Part shown: piece after piece, positions 11,106 to 23,811 of the stretch
Layout: every line of letters begins with the position of its first letter
Position numbering within the stretch: position 1 is the first letter of the stretch
Assembly (NCBI RefSeq): GCF_010093535.1
Contig: NW_022985173.1
Location: 812,855 to 876,854, forward strand
Direction of reading: 5' to 3'
From: Lindgomyces ingoldianus
Taxonomy: Eukaryota; Ascomycota; Dothideomycetes; Pleosporales; Lindgomycetaceae
Length of the DNA stretch: 64,000 nucleotides
Translations under genes and position numbers: made by a program
The notes under the pieces: model-generated
Told to the model about the DNA's origin: nothing
The model's input: only the letters and a program-made list of their open reading frames with translations
Databases searched by the model: none

Positions 11106-12549
11106 ATGGGTTTCGCTCGAGTTCCTGCGGAGCTTCAGATGGAAATATTCGGATTCCTCGATCGTCCAGGTATCAAATCTTGCAGAGGTGTCTGCAGATC
11201 ATTTCGCGACAACGCATCACCATGTCTGTTTGGAAGAGTCCTTGCATGCCCTCGATATCAAGCGCTCGGGGCACTACAGAAGATCTCGTTGCATTCCGTT
11301 TATCCAAGATATGTCAAGGAGATAGTCTACGATGGCTCGGTCTACGATTCGTGTCTTGCTACTAACGAAAACCGCTATCATCAATCCGCCGAGGAGGAGC
11401 CTGAAATTCGCCAGGGCTTCCCCTGGGAGAAGCGCCGTCGGTATGTAAGATTTACTCGATCAGCAATATAAACTGAACGCAGGTTCAGGTTCAAGCGCTA
11501 CCAAAATCTATATCAAGACCAAGAGGATATGCGCACTGGGGGCGTGCTCCTTCAGACTATAGCGCGAGCGCTTGAGTGGATGCCGAATGTCACCTCCGTG
11601 GTTTATTCTCCCGGTCCACATACAGTTCCTGTGGAGGCTAGGCTTATGAAGGACCTCCTCCCTCGTGGTGTGTCCGACACCTCAATGTTTCAAGGCGACT
11701 CTTTGAGTTCGTATATTGAGAGAGCTCAGCATGGTATCCATCATCTCATTGGCGCGATTTATGCCTCTCAGTACCCCGGAATTCGCTCGTTCCGTGTGGA
11801 AGCAGCGGAACGTGGCAAGCGAAATGTTGGAACTGAATTCACGCACTATGTCTTCAATTTCCCAAGCTCCAACCACTTGGATGCTGGCAAATTCTTCTTT
11901 CGTCATCTACATAAGGTGGTGATGAATCTCTCCCTCTTAATACCACAGAGAATAGCGCGGGATCCAACCGACCAGATGGAAGAAGCGATGATTCATACCC
12001 TCGCGGCCTTGCTGGTGGAGGCTAAAGAACTAACAGAATTGTCTTTTCGCCTTTGCCATTGGCGCAAAGATGCCAATCAGATGTTCGGACATGTCATTTT
12101 TGACGAGGAATTATTATTTCCTAGCCTTGGCCTCAGGCACACCTGGCCGAGATTGCGCAAGCTTAGTCTTGGTGGCATATATGCATCAGGAAAAGAAATG
12201 ACCCACTTGATTATTCGTCACAAGACAACGCTTAACATGCTCCAGTTCGATCACTGCAGTCTGATCTCGGGAGCATGGGCCGACATCGTCGATGAAGTCG
12301 TCTTCAACACAAACATCATAGCATTTTCGCTTCATCTTGTCAACGAGACAGACATTGGTGATACGCGTTTCCAGGATATGGCGTCAGAGGAAATGGAACA
12401 GTGGCAATACCAAGGCAAACTGAGGATAGATTCTGAGGGTAGACGATACTTCGTAAGTACTCTAGTAGTAGAGCGAAGCAGATGTGTACTTACTTTCCTA
12501 GGATGAGCCTGACTACAAATCGGTATATGCGAAGCGAGGCGTAATATGA
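11106..12549 (+). CDS. F-box domain protein, 3 exons
   Basis: Likely substrate receptor of an SCF ubiquitin ligase. The join is 11106..11440, 11483..12452 and 12502..12549 (450 aa), with introns of 42 bp (GTATGT...CGCAG) and 49 bp (GTAAGT...CCTAG). The N-terminal F-box is visible at residues 3-45: ARVPAELQMEIFGFLDRPGI, then CRGVCRSFRD. The rest is a leucine-rich helical region without a domain I can name, as in many expanded fungal F-box proteins. The last 16-codon exon is inferred because it replaces a poor read-through tail with DEPDYKSVYAKRGVI. The target is unknown. Confidence 0.75.
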
Positions 12550-14521
12550 GAAGAAGAGTAGATGTCTTAGGTGAAAGAAAAATTGATACGTTGTTCCTAA
12601 GGGAAAGGCCATTTTCGATGATTACATCTGAGCTGCTAACTTCATGTGTGATATTATGTAACATGCCACCGCGGAGGATAGGACTTAGATATATGTAGAG
12701 TTTTTTGTTGAACCTCTTGCTGGAATCTGAGATATTTTCAAGAAGCTGATATCTACCTTAGATTAAATTCTTGCTATATCTGCTATAAGTGTTATCATGC
12801 AGGAGCTACATGGTCTACGAGTAAGTTGTTGTATATATGCCTCATCGTTGCTCTCAGTCGTCGCCACTGACATTACAAAGATTTTCATAGTTGCGAAAGT
12901 CAACCTAATACGCTTCATATGCATCTGCATACTCTAGTCTCGTAAACATAGGCCCAGAAGAGAGCCAGAGCATAGGGGTGCATGCTACAAGTAGGGAGAT
13001 ACGTTTTCACTTCTTCTTAACCATTGAACAACTACAAGAGGCTTCAACTCTCTTTCTTTAGTAAAGCGTGTCATGGTACCTATGGAAATTCCTATTGCCA
13101 GACCCAGTGAGAAGTTACGCTAGTTCACTCAATTCTATTTTTATCTGAGCCTCATCGCCCAAACCTGAGACATCTCACGTGGAAGTCAACGTAAGCACCC
13201 TTCCGCCTGCCAATTTCCTGGCAAATCGATAATGCGCATCTCTAAAAAGTTTAAATCTACATATAGCTATGAGCTTCGTAAATGCAGCCACCGCGAGTTC
13301 TGTCAAATACCAGAAACGGTAATCGCATTTCTTTCAGCTTGTTGCGCACATCGCGTCCACCTTCTCTCGCAACGACGTCTTTCTATTTTATTATTCGCAT
13401 AGCGCACGCTTCTATTTTGGTGCATCCCAGTAAATCAAGGAACTTCGTTGCGCTGCAGATGAGGCAGAGGAAGAGCCGCATCGAGGCGGGCCGTCGCCGC
13501 TCATCAAACCAAGCTGAGCCGCAAGCACAACGAAAATTAATCCGCATCCGAGAAAAACATCTTCAAGGGCCTCAACTTCCCGCTTAAGGCTCTGACCTAC
13601 AGTGGATTGTCTCACTGTGCCGTTCACATAACGTCGCTTTCACCGGAATTTCCCCCGATAGGGCTTCGCGGACCAATTAAGGTACCGAGCACGAGCGAAT
13701 CCAATTACGGTCTTGTTCTTTGCAATGTCTTGGGCTGATATCCAAATAGAATTGCGGGTTGGCTAACCCAATTATTTAGTTGCTCAATTGCGCTCGCCCT
13801 CTTGTTCGCCCCTGGCCACGTCACGGCTGCTTCCCGACTCAACGCTGCCGCCCTTCCAACGACAAATGGTTCATGGCGTTCACCCTATGAAATGTGCTCA
13901 TTTGGTCACGAGCCGACGCTTGAGACGAGTCCATCTCTCCCTGCTACGTTTCTTATGGAGGACTGGCCGGCGACGCCACGCTGCTCTTCGTCCTGGAAGA
14001 GCAAAATCACGCTCTATCTTGATTTTCCTTCCTGCGGGATGAATGCAAAAACGAAGCATACAACATGAGTCAGACTAACCATTGGCAAAAAAACCGATGT
14101 CACGAGAGCAGGGGAGGAAACGTGAGGTGAGCAACAGGATGCTGGTTCGGGATCATGACTTGTTGCTAAACATAACAGTCCTGTGGAAGGGCGGGTGCCT
14201 GGAAGCCTGGGGGCACATGGTGAGGTGGACAATGGGTGAGGACTGCCAATTCTGTTGTCGTTGGTATTATTCATTATTGCTCTGTTCCCTCGCCTTTTTG
14301 CAGTGTGCCACCTCTCATCCATTCTAAAATACCCTGTTGTAGGTACAACTGCGCTTCCTTTCCCATTGAAAGTGCCAGGTGTCTACCAACTCCATCGCTG
14401 CCCTACACCTAGCTTTATCACAAGCTATAGCCACTCCGCCTCGATAGCTTCACGCCACAGGCTCAGCCTTACGCTCAATATTAGTTTGGCTCTCGAGAGG
14501 CCAACTGTGCTAACGAGGAAG
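12550..14521. other. 2 kb gene-poor stretch
   Basis: Short frames on both strands (for example 13282-13587 plus and 13412-13627 minus) overlap each other and show no domain. A pyrimidine-rich stretch near 14390-14470 may be the promoter and leader of the next gene. Nothing else is supported. Confidence 0.4.
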
Positions 14522-15136
14522 ATGCATCCAAGAGAGGACCAAGCCAGTAGCCGTCCCCACCACGTCCAAGAATCCCATAGCTATGAGCGAACTACGTCGC
14601 CTGGCGCGGGTCAATCGCAAGGCACTGTACGTCACCCTTAACCATCCCTTTTGACAAAACGTCCTGACAATCAACAGTCTGCAAACTGCTCGTTCACTCA
14701 AACCAACGGTACTAGTCCATCGCAAACCCCAACACAGCAGAACGGCTATTCATACAATCCCTCGCCAGCACAAGGTCCTGGCCAGCCATATATGGCGAGT
14801 TCCTACTGGCACCCCGTTCCGCGCACCTGGGGAGCTGTGAACCCTGAAGCGTACCTCGTGACGCAAAGTCCAGCGCTGAACTACCCCTTGACCGCACCTC
14901 ACCAGAACCCCGCTCAGCCAAACCTTCCAAACCACCAGGCACCCCAAAATGCTCCCCAAAATGCTCCCCAAACTCAAGTTCCAGCTACAATCTCCTTGGC
15001 CAACCTTAATCAACTAAACTCCAACCACTTGTCCTCCAGTACCATGGCAATATGGATGAATGAGGGCCAACGCGAAGATGCATGGCACAGTACTGGATAC
15101 GTGCCAAGGGAAGATGAGGGCTGGCGTGAGAGGTAA
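14522..15136 (+). CDS. Hypothetical N/Q/P/S-rich protein, 2 exons
   Basis: The join is 14522..14626 and 14678..15136 (187 aa), with a 51-bp intron (GTACGT...CAACAG) in phase 0 that joins two compositionally matching halves. The protein is low-complexity and disordered (Q, N, P, S, T), with a QNAPQNAP duplication encoded by a 12-bp direct repeat at about 14950-14975. It ends in a charged tail (YVPREDEGWRER). There is no zinc finger, membrane segment or signal peptide. I do not recognise a family. It resembles the disordered N-terminal parts of the nearby C2H2 proteins, but that is compositional only. Confidence 0.5.
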
Positions 15137-18100
15137 CAGATGGTTGAAGACCTTCACAGTGCTTGACGGGAGAGACGAGGGGCCCCAAAAGACAGAGAGG
15201 TGTGGTTCTATATATCTAGCAGATGGATGCTAGGGCACGTACAGGAAGGCTAATTCTTTGGCTCTGTACTGTGATTTACAGCAAGGCTGGGGCAGTGCTA
15301 GGATATAGAATCAAAGTATTGAAGGCGTCTCAGGTCTGGCTGAAGCCTGTGGACACGGCTAAGGATCTCGGTCTATTTTTTTTAGTGGGGGCGCAATGGG
15401 ATTGTATTGATAGCACTGTTTTGGGCACGAAATGAGCAGTGACTCGAATGACACAGTCCTACATCTTCATTTCAGCTAATGGAATTTAACATGGCCCAAG
15501 GTATTAGTCAATAGAATGCAGCGTTTGGGGGCTTTGTGAGGGAGCGTCATGAAATTCGGGGTATCGCTTTGCCGTATAGAGTCGTATGATAGAGTGATGT
15601 CCCGAAGGACTGGAATTCGCAATCAGGTCTGGTCACACTGTCCTCTATTTTTAGAACAACCATCCTGCTCTAAGACACTGCTTAGCAAAACACGTAGCGA
15701 AGCTGCTATGAGCTGTGTGATAACTGCATGATAGACTGAGGCCCCGATAGCAAGGACACAACTATCCTGCAATTCCGATGCCGAAATTTAAGGTGTGAAC
15801 AAGTCAAAGCAAAAGAATGTAGCTGATTGGAGCTACATAAGCAAAACAGTCCTCTTTGATACCTGCACTGACCTGCTAGCTTCAAGACTTCGAGCAGGAC
15901 CAGGATCACACCGGCGTAGAGGACGAAGCACTTAACTCCCATTTGAAGGATCTCACAATACAGCCTACCTAAATTGGTTACTCCCCAGCCCTGTTTTAAT
16001 TCTGTGGCCGAGTCAAAAGTGTTGTCCAGAAACGAGAATATTATGCAGTGACGTTGCCGGCGGTCCCACAGAAACGGTGCTCCAAAAGGGCGAAGGGCTC
16101 CAGTCGCACTCCGCGTCATGCTTTTTCTCCTCCTCAGAATTCCTAATTGACAGCCAAACGAGTGACGCCTGCCGCACATTGAATTCGCGTAACCTCACAC
16201 AGGACGAGACCCAACAGTGCGACTTTCAATGTGGACCGATGCTGGGCGGAGAGTGATGCAATTGCTTTGCGATTTTTATCCAATGAAACACGAGCACTGA
16301 AACCATTGTCAAGTTACAGTTAGCAGTGTCGGGTCAAGATCTTATCGCCCTCTCTGCTGGGGCGCGACTCGGGCGTCAGGGCGACTCGGGCGTCAGGGCG
16401 AGGCGAAATGACCCGCTGGGGTGGTTCTGACGCCCGGATCAACAGGTGGGTTCAGCAGCGATAGTCCTTGAGCCAGAAGCGGGGAAATCGCTGTCTGTGC
16501 ATTAGCTTATTAGAACGACAGCCTCGTTGCGCGGGTATCATTCACGCGCCCGCAGCCTTGTTGTGGAGTGTGCGTTTCCGGTATGGGGCGTGGGAGAATC
16601 GGGGGGAGTGCGGGAGCCAGGCCAAGTGTGCGGCGGGAGAACAGAGGGCACGCTGACACCGGAAGCAGGCAAACGGCGGCCTCCTGAAGAGCTCGCTTTG
16701 AGACGAGAGGCTGCTACCAAGACGAAAACGGCGAGAAGGACTGCTGGTCACCTGCTTACCAGTGCCGATTCCTCTTTCTAAAGTTAGTTCTTGTGTCCTG
16801 GAGGACTCGAGAGGGTAACTTGGCACAAGTCGCCGAGTCCTCCCCTTCAATGTGTCAACCAAGTCCTGCCTTATCTGGGCGCGCGGGATGGAATGTGTGT
16901 TACGCAGCCGACGCTGGAGAGCCAAGCAGTTGCGCTAGACGAGAAACACCTCGACAGGCAGATTAAGCTCCAGTATTACCATCCCCCATGATGTGCCATC
17001 TGCGTCCTCGGGGCAACGCAACAGCCAGAGCGAGTTGGACGAAGGACTGGTAACACACCGGCCCGATATGCAGACCCAAGGCTCAAAATTTCTCTGGCAG
17101 TTTTGAGTTGGATGTTTCGTGAAACAACTAGACGTCAATTTGATGTGCAGTGCCCTGACGCAATCGAAGCCTGCGAGGGGTTTCAAACGTCAGTGCTCTT
17201 TCTTTCGCCGAGTCTACTAGTTTGCCACACCTTGGGCTGTCTGCCTCGCAGACTGCCTTACAGCTTGCAAGCCTGACAAGGCTGTGTTCGTTCAGACCAT
17301 AATATTCACTTCTCAATGGGGCTGAGCCCCGATTGGCAACATGATATAGGATTCATGCTCTGCTCTTCTCATCTTGGAGAGAGAGTCTGTGTGTTTGCAC
17401 CGTGCCGCCAACTCTCATTGTTCCTTTCTTTTTGCAACCGAAATGTTGCGACGACGACCGGTCAGCCCATTATGGTTGCCGCAGGGATAGCGACAAAACC
17501 GCAACTATTATTCCTCCAGAAACTCTCAAAATCTTGCTGCAGCAACCTTCGAAGTGGTAGTTCCATCAACGCCTGTATTGGGTTGCAGGCCCCTCGGAAA
17601 GCCCGCGGCGCCATCCGCTCTCCGACTTCGCGCTTTGCTCTGGTAAGTGTGATGAGGGCTGACTGCTGCATATTTGCATGACGAAACATGTCGGCGTCCA
17701 TTCCGGTCAAAGTCCCCCCAACGTCTACCCCGCCTTGGACACCGGAGAAAGCATGTAATTTTGACTTAACAAAATAGAACCTTACTGGACCTCGCAGGTA
17801 TGCCTCACTCATATACCCCATCCTAATTGCACCACTAAAGTATCTTGAAAATCAGACACGGCCATCATTTCATTCTACCCCCCACTCGCTGCCATGATAC
17901 GCTTTTAGCTGGCTTGCGCTCCGCAGGCCGGTTAGAGCCTCCTTCTACCAAACAAGGCAACCACACGGAACTGATGGGTAACTTGCTGTTTGCCCTCCCA
18001 GTGCGTCTCAAATAAGAGGGATTAGCTCGTGCCACGTTTGCCCTCCGCCTTTTTCAGGCAAATAGAGAACCTGGTTGTCGCTATGGCAACTTTGGTTAGT

Positions 18101-18470
18101 ATCTATCTAGAATACTTATCCTGGTGTCAGTCCTCCTACCCCACGGAGGAGGAATGGGTTGCTCAACCAATCGTCGCTCTGGCATCCGTCGAAATCACAC
18201 TTTAAGAGCCCACCTCTTATGCCATGCAACTCCAGTCCACCAGGACTAACATGCAAGACCATCCAGCGGCGTGATCCGGTCTTTCCCGTAGAGGTCGAGG
18301 GTAGATATAGTCCTTCTAGTGCCGCGGAATTTCACCCCCAGATAACTGAGCTGGGTCCCTATATATTTGCAACAATGAGACTATTAATCGAAAGGCCTAA
18401 TCGCTGGAAATTAGAGTTCGTACGCATGCTTCCTTTCCCGTCTTTTGACAACAGGGCCATACTTACCTGA
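15137..18470. other. 3.3 kb gene-poor stretch
   Basis: No supported gene. It contains a perfect 17-bp tandem duplication at 16364-16397 and scattered short frames in all phases. An ATG-less open frame begins just downstream at 18471 and leads into the first C2H2 gene. Confidence 0.4.
16364..16397 (+). repeat. 17-bp perfect tandem duplication
   Basis: GCGACTCGGGCGTCAGG occurs twice head to tail (16364-16380 and 16381-16397), followed by a further partial match. It is non-coding as far as I can tell. Confidence 0.95.
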
Positions 18471-18761
18471 AACAGACTTACTAGCTCAAACATCGAGCAC
18501 GGTGCTCGCAGTACTCATCAGCAAGGTGAACAACCCGCTGCGTTTCCCATTATCTCTGGCGCAAGCATTCCTGGAGGGCCCGAACTGAGCTTCAACCTCT
18601 ACCGCTCCGATACGGGTAATCCTCAATCCCAAAGTCAACCAGCACAAGACACCTCGGTCAGGCCATCTCATTCCAGAAGCATACGGAAACGACTTGGCAA
18701 GTTCGTCTTTCATTTTTCCCCCCATCGGAAAGCCAGAACGGCAGACGTCGAGCCTCATCCA
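18471..18761 (+). CDS. Probable upstream coding extension of zinc-finger gene A
   Basis: 97 codons in the same phase as gene A with no stop and no ATG. The peptide has protein-like composition (SIPGGPELSFNLYRSDTG; then the basic stretch SRSIRKRLGKF). A splice acceptor such as CAG at 18473-18475 or CTAG at 18481-18484 could open this exon. I could not find an upstream exon whose phase fits, so the true start is unresolved. Confidence 0.4.
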
Positions 18762-20240
18762 ATGTCGCCCATGGAACTTGAAGCGCCGCCAGCCGAGCTT
18801 GATGGTAGTCATGGATGCGCCTGGGAGCTTGAAGGGCACGTGGGCCAGGCGTCCCCTCACCATGGGTTCACCCCAAACAGCCCCCCAGACCAGGTATCCC
18901 CTTATCCATATGATGTGCCTTTTAGGAGTCAACAGAGTGTGGTTGACCCACGCCTGCAAGATTTCGCTATACGAGCAGGTCGGTCCCCGCCTGCGAGGAT
19001 GGATAATACCCAACGTCAAAATGTTCACCAAGGCCACGTGAGTGCACCACTTGTGCGGTCCCCCATGTCATCAAGCGCTTCTTGGATTCACGCAGCCACT
19101 GCGCCGGCACACGACTCTCCGCAAGCCTATAGGGCAAACAACACGGGGTACACACAACCGCCATCCTATGGGCCTATATCCGGCAACTCGTCGCCGGTTA
19201 GCCCCATCGACTGGAAGGCCAGTACCGGCCCAGATCGTCAGCCTATGCCAAGCTTCCGCCAGGGTTCACTATCAGATCCCTTCCCATCTACATCATCATA
19301 TCCCTTGAATTCATTTGGACAACCTGCGTGGGGGGCTGCTGTCTATAGTCCAGTGCTATCCCCAATCACCACCACTCGTCGAAGCTCCACTACGATGAGT
19401 GTCGGACAATCCTTCTCAACCTGCCCAGCACCAGCACGTGGCGCTGTTGACACTCTTTCTCCTACCACCCATGGAAGTGGTAGTATACACGAACAACAGT
19501 TGCGGTACTTTGGAGATGCTTCTGGGACACCAAATTCCCCTCTTTCGCTACCAGCTACTGGCATTGCCGTGCCATATCCCTCGGCGGAAACCGGCTCAGC
19601 TGTAAGTGGCGCGGTGGCTGCTGGCGGCGAAATTGGGAGCTCAAACTATTTAAGCAACTGGGGGGGGCACTACAACAGATTCCAAAGCCAGAGCGCGTAT
19701 GGATCTAATGCAACACGGGCATTAATTCAACATCCTATTGTCGGACCTACGATATCGTTCCCTCCATACAACACAGGTGAGGCACCACTAAGTTCCGCTG
19801 GTGCAATCGGTTCTCGTTCCCCTTTGGAACAGCCCGCCTTTGGAATGAGACAGGGTCAAGAACACAGTGTAGCCAGTGCGTTGCCAGTAGAGATGAAGAG
19901 CAAGGGGGAAAAGCAAGCTGCCGTCCAAGGTAGATCTGGGCTGGCAAGATTAAGCTCTCGTGAAGAGGTGACTTCAGCATGTGCTCCACTCTTCCCTCCG
20001 GTCGCATGTGGAATCTGCGGGTCGACTTTCAATGGGCTTTACCGGAATGGCAACCTGAAAAGACATATTCGCCAGATGCATGCAGACTCTGTTGAGGTCA
20101 AGCCGGAAAAAGTGTGCCGGGCCTGCGGGAAAGTGTTTAATCGAGCAGATGCCCGTAGAAAGCACGAATGGAAAAAGCACCACTTCTCTGATGCGAAGCC
20201 GAACAAGCGACGCAAGGACAAGGGCTTCGAATCCAACTAG
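18762..20240 (+). CDS. C2H2 zinc-finger protein A of a three-gene array
   Basis: 492-aa frame from ATG 18762. The first ~400 residues are disordered (S, P, G, Q). The C-terminus carries two C2H2 fingers: CGICGSTFNGLYRNGNLKRH...H (~416-440) and CRACGKVFNRADARRKH...H (~450-472), each C-x2-C-x12-H-x4-H, then a basic tail KPNKRRKDKG. The F-x-G-x-Y-x-x-G-N-L-x-R-H pattern marks a fungal C2H2 subfamily shared with the genes at 23.8 and 29.4 kb. It is likely a nuclear DNA-binding regulator; targets are unknown. The same frame stays open upstream to 18471 without an ATG and encodes plausible sequence (HSRSIRKRLGKFVFHF), so a 5' exon is probably missing. Confidence 0.75.
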   Translation: MSPMELEAPPAELDGSHGCAWELEGHVGQASPHHGFTPNSPPDQVSPYPYDVPFRSQQSVVDPRLQDFAIRAGRSPPARMDNTQRQNVHQGHVSAPLVRSPMSSSASWIHAATAPAHDSPQAYRANNTGYTQPPSYGPISGNSSPVSPIDWKASTGPDRQPMPSFRQGSLSDPFPSTSSYPLNSFGQPAWGAAVYSPVLSPITTTRRSSTTMSVGQSFSTCPAPARGAVDTLSPTTHGSGSIHEQQLRYFGDASGTPNSPLSLPATGIAVPYPSAETGSAVSGAVAAGGEIGSSNYLSNWGGHYNRFQSQSAYGSNATRALIQHPIVGPTISFPPYNTGEAPLSSAGAIGSRSPLEQPAFGMRQGQEHSVASALPVEMKSKGEKQAAVQGRSGLARLSSREEVTSACAPLFPPVACGICGSTFNGLYRNGNLKRHIRQMHADSVEVKPEKVCRACGKVFNRADARRKHEWKKHHFSDAKPNKRRKDKGFESN

Positions 20241-23200
20241 TCATCCGCACTGTGGGCTGAAATCGACCCTACACCTCTCGTTTCGAAAGATCATCGTCGA
20301 ACAACTCGAAAGCCTGGGGATTCACTCGTTAATACGACCACACGACGCTCATTGAAATTCGAACCAATTTGGATCTTGCTGGACAAGCTGGGACACCTTT
20401 CTCCTGTCACCAACGCTAGCCATTAAACTGGGACGTTTTGCTGGGCAAATGCGCGTTTGCTTCTGTAGATACTTTACAATTTTGGATATATTATCAGATC
20501 TTTCGTCAGGCGGGAGCTGGAAAGTTGAACGATTGACGAGTGGACGATAACATCAAAAACAAAAAGCACTCCTTGGCCCATTAGAGTTCTTGGAGGCCGT
20601 AATACCTGGAATTGACTTTTTGAATCGTACTTTTAAATATTAATTTGGCTTATTTGGAAACCCCGCGTCCTGATATTGTGTATCAATTTGTGGCTCTCTA
20701 TGCTTGCCCATCCTTTAACCAGGATAAGTGAGTTTGGCACTGTCTTGGTCGACTGCATAGACAACACTGTCGGCAGTACTGTCAAATGAGTTAGAATTTC
20801 CTGTGCCGCATCTCAACTTCACTCTCCTGAAGGCGGACATTGGGGCTTGGTGAGCTAGCGTAGAGCGCATTTGATGCTTGCCCCACATCAATTCCTTCAG
20901 GAATTAGTCCTAGATTTCGATGAAAACATTTAGACTTTTCTTAAACTGGAAGATGATAGTTGGGCCGATGAAGCAACGTGTCATCTCATGCCAGCAGGAA
21001 ACCTGAAGGGGAGGGCGGCCTCCGGGGCACTTCAAGGCGAGAGATTTGGGCCGAGATGGCGCGAACAAGCAACAAGGCGGAAATCCATGTCCCATTCTCG
21101 CGGTGACCCGACTAAGGCAAGAGGCAGATGGGCATCGGAGCTCTTTCTGCCAACGAATCAGGGGAGGGCATGGACAATGCTGACTGGGGCTGGATATTGT
21201 GAGGCATTGAGTCCCTTCGTTAGATGCGAAAAAAGGCCCAAGGTTTTGTCCTCCTACGACGGAAAGCGGGTGGAAGAATTTGCCTATGTACACAGGACGA
21301 TAGCTGCACTGATGGTGTGAATTAAGCAATAGACTGGAATTTTGGGTATCCGCGGGTGTTACCCTCGATCGACTGAGCGCGGAACCCAAAGGCCTGGGTT
21401 GAGGCTTACGGCACCCCTCCACCGAGCTGAAGAATCCAGGAATTGAGAGCAAGTCTTATGATTCAGGTGAGAGTATGACTTCGATATCGAGGCTGACATC
21501 CTATTGTAATTACCCAGGCCTGTCGCTGCATATTTGCGCATTCTCGCAGTGAGGCGGCGTGATTGATTGTGCCCCGAACCCCCCGCTCGAAAGCATTTGC
21601 CTTGCTAGATGATAGCAGAAGCCCGGAAGCGATACTGTTAGCCGAAAACTATAGCAGTGAAGGACTAAAGTCGGTGAAGATTCCGCCTAAGCCTTTAGGA
21701 CTTGGCGAGGAGAGAGTAAATGTTGCACAATGTTCATAACTGGCAGGTACACGTCGTTTTCTGTGGCTTTGAGGAACGTAAAAGGATGTAAAGTAACACC
21801 ACCCTTGGATGCAGCTCCGCTATCGGGAACCTTCTCATGGCGGAGAAGGAATGTACATGTTACCTAGAATTGTATTACGCTGATGCCGATTGAATTCTGT
21901 AGTCCGTGTCGGATGACTGGCAAATGAACTAACTGAGGCCCTGCCAGCGGCTCGACTCGAACCAGGCGGTTGGACCATTCTGGAAGCCGAGCGTGGGTTC
22001 CAGGGTCAGTGGATGGCGAAAAGCGGGGTTATTGACTGAAACTTTGTTGTGACCTCAGCATCTCAACCTTGTCGACTTTAAAGTGTGACTCTTTTCGCAC
22101 ACGGATTCCATGGATTTCCTTATTTCACATCGCGAAGGCCGGAGACGCCGGAATAAGTCGGAAGTGTAATTAAGTTGTTCTGTAGAGAAACAAGGCAACG
22201 AGGACGCCTGAATCAGGCAACATATCTGGCGGAAGACGAGTGTTGGGGGCTCCAGCATCGGAGGACTTAGATCTCCGCTTGTGGGGCTCGTTCTTGCCTG
22301 CGGCCTTCTCGGAGGTTGTGTGCGCTGAGAAAATGTCCAGATGTGATCAGAAAAAGCTTAGGAGTGCTTCATATAGTGCTGACGAATTGGGTACGCTGCC
22401 CAAGAGTCCTCGCAAGGACTAACAAGTCGTCTGATCGAGACTGTCCAACTAGCAGCATAGCCGCCTCTGTATCATGGAAACTCCAAGGAATGGGTTGTTG
22501 TACATGCATAAGCAGGGTAGTTCCACAGAATGGGAAGATTCCTTCATGTAGTGTTGGCTCTTGGTGTTCATGCTCTTGCGGTAAATTGTATGCCCGAAGG
22601 CTCTGCGATATTTTCGGCGTATGCCTCGCGGAATCCGCGTCCGAGTAAGTCTTCTGGTCTTAGCTTGAATTATAATTGGAATATCGCGATCAAGTAAGAT
22701 ATTTTGCAGCCGGTACATAGCATTGGCCCCATTGGCCCCATCGTACCTCCCGATGATATGGAGCTCGAATTTACATGATAAATACTCGTCTGCTCGCCTT
22801 TGTGAGTAAAGAGACCTAGACGCTTTCGTTGTGTCTGCACAAAACTTCCTGTTGAACAGAGAACCGGTGAGCCGCATTCGCGTCGAACAGGGATTGTGGT
22901 TTAGGATGCGGCATTCAAATGTCCCGCGGGCCGTCTGGTTAATTGCTGGTATGACCAGTAGCAGTGCGCTCAGTTTGTCCTGTCTTCCCTGCATCTTTGG
23001 TGGTTTTGTCTTCGACCGTCATCCCGAACGGGAACTCACAAACTGGACGATTTGCCACATTCATTTAAGGAGGCCTCCTCCTAGCCTTTCTCGACGCGTC
23101 CGAAAGCAGGCGGTGCTCGTGTTCCTCGCAAAACGAAACGAAGAACACTGGCGACTACTTCATTTGCGGTACCCAGATTGGTAAATGGTCTCTCATTTGA

Positions 23201-23811
23201 AGACTCCCTCTCGAAATCGAACGTGGAGGGAAAGTTTCCATAATTTTTTTTTTGGCTGAATGGACTGCATTTCTCATGTGAAAAGCAGCACCCTATCATT
23301 CGACGGAACGACCGGCAATCGGGATCTCGGCGGCAGGACAACGCAACCATGTGCCCATTCCTGAATTGGCAATTCACCTCTCATACATGAAGAGAGGGCA
23401 ACCAAAGCTTGAGAGAGGGCGAACGAAAGTGAAACAGGGATGTCTAGCAAGTTGATGGCAGCCTTGACCATATCGTCGCCCTTCGTCCCACGCAGGACAA
23501 CCTTTCTATGGCCTATGGCATTGGTAGACAGACGTCGTGGACTTTCTGCCACACAACTGGCGTCGTAATAATTAAATGCGCCTTATCGATGGCAGAAGGC
23601 CCAAGACGTAGGGATGAATGTAGGCGTGAGGACTGGGTGGGAGATAAACCTATGTTGCACATCGCAACACCTCATGGAGTCCTCAAGCAGGACACAATGC
23701 TTGTCAATTGATGGTATTTTCGGGGTTCTGTGGAGTCCATGGTGAGTTCGATAATAAAGTCCTGCGATGGAGTCCAGATAACTTTCACGGTTTCCCTTTC
23801 TTCTCGCCACA
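20241..23811. other. 3.6 kb spacer between zinc-finger genes A and B
   Basis: The longest frames here (about 180 codons, minus strand, at 20910-21452 and 22449-22994) have no recognisable domain and non-protein-like composition. A poly-T tract lies near 23240. I see no gene. Confidence 0.4.

Noticed and set aside
21940..22010. tRNA-like TGGTTCGAGTC on the minus strand
   Set aside because: The T stem does not pair and no cloverleaf could be built.
22449..22994. 181-codon minus-strand frame
   Set aside because: Basic, Arg/Cys-rich, no domain, no conserved look; likely chance in a spacer.
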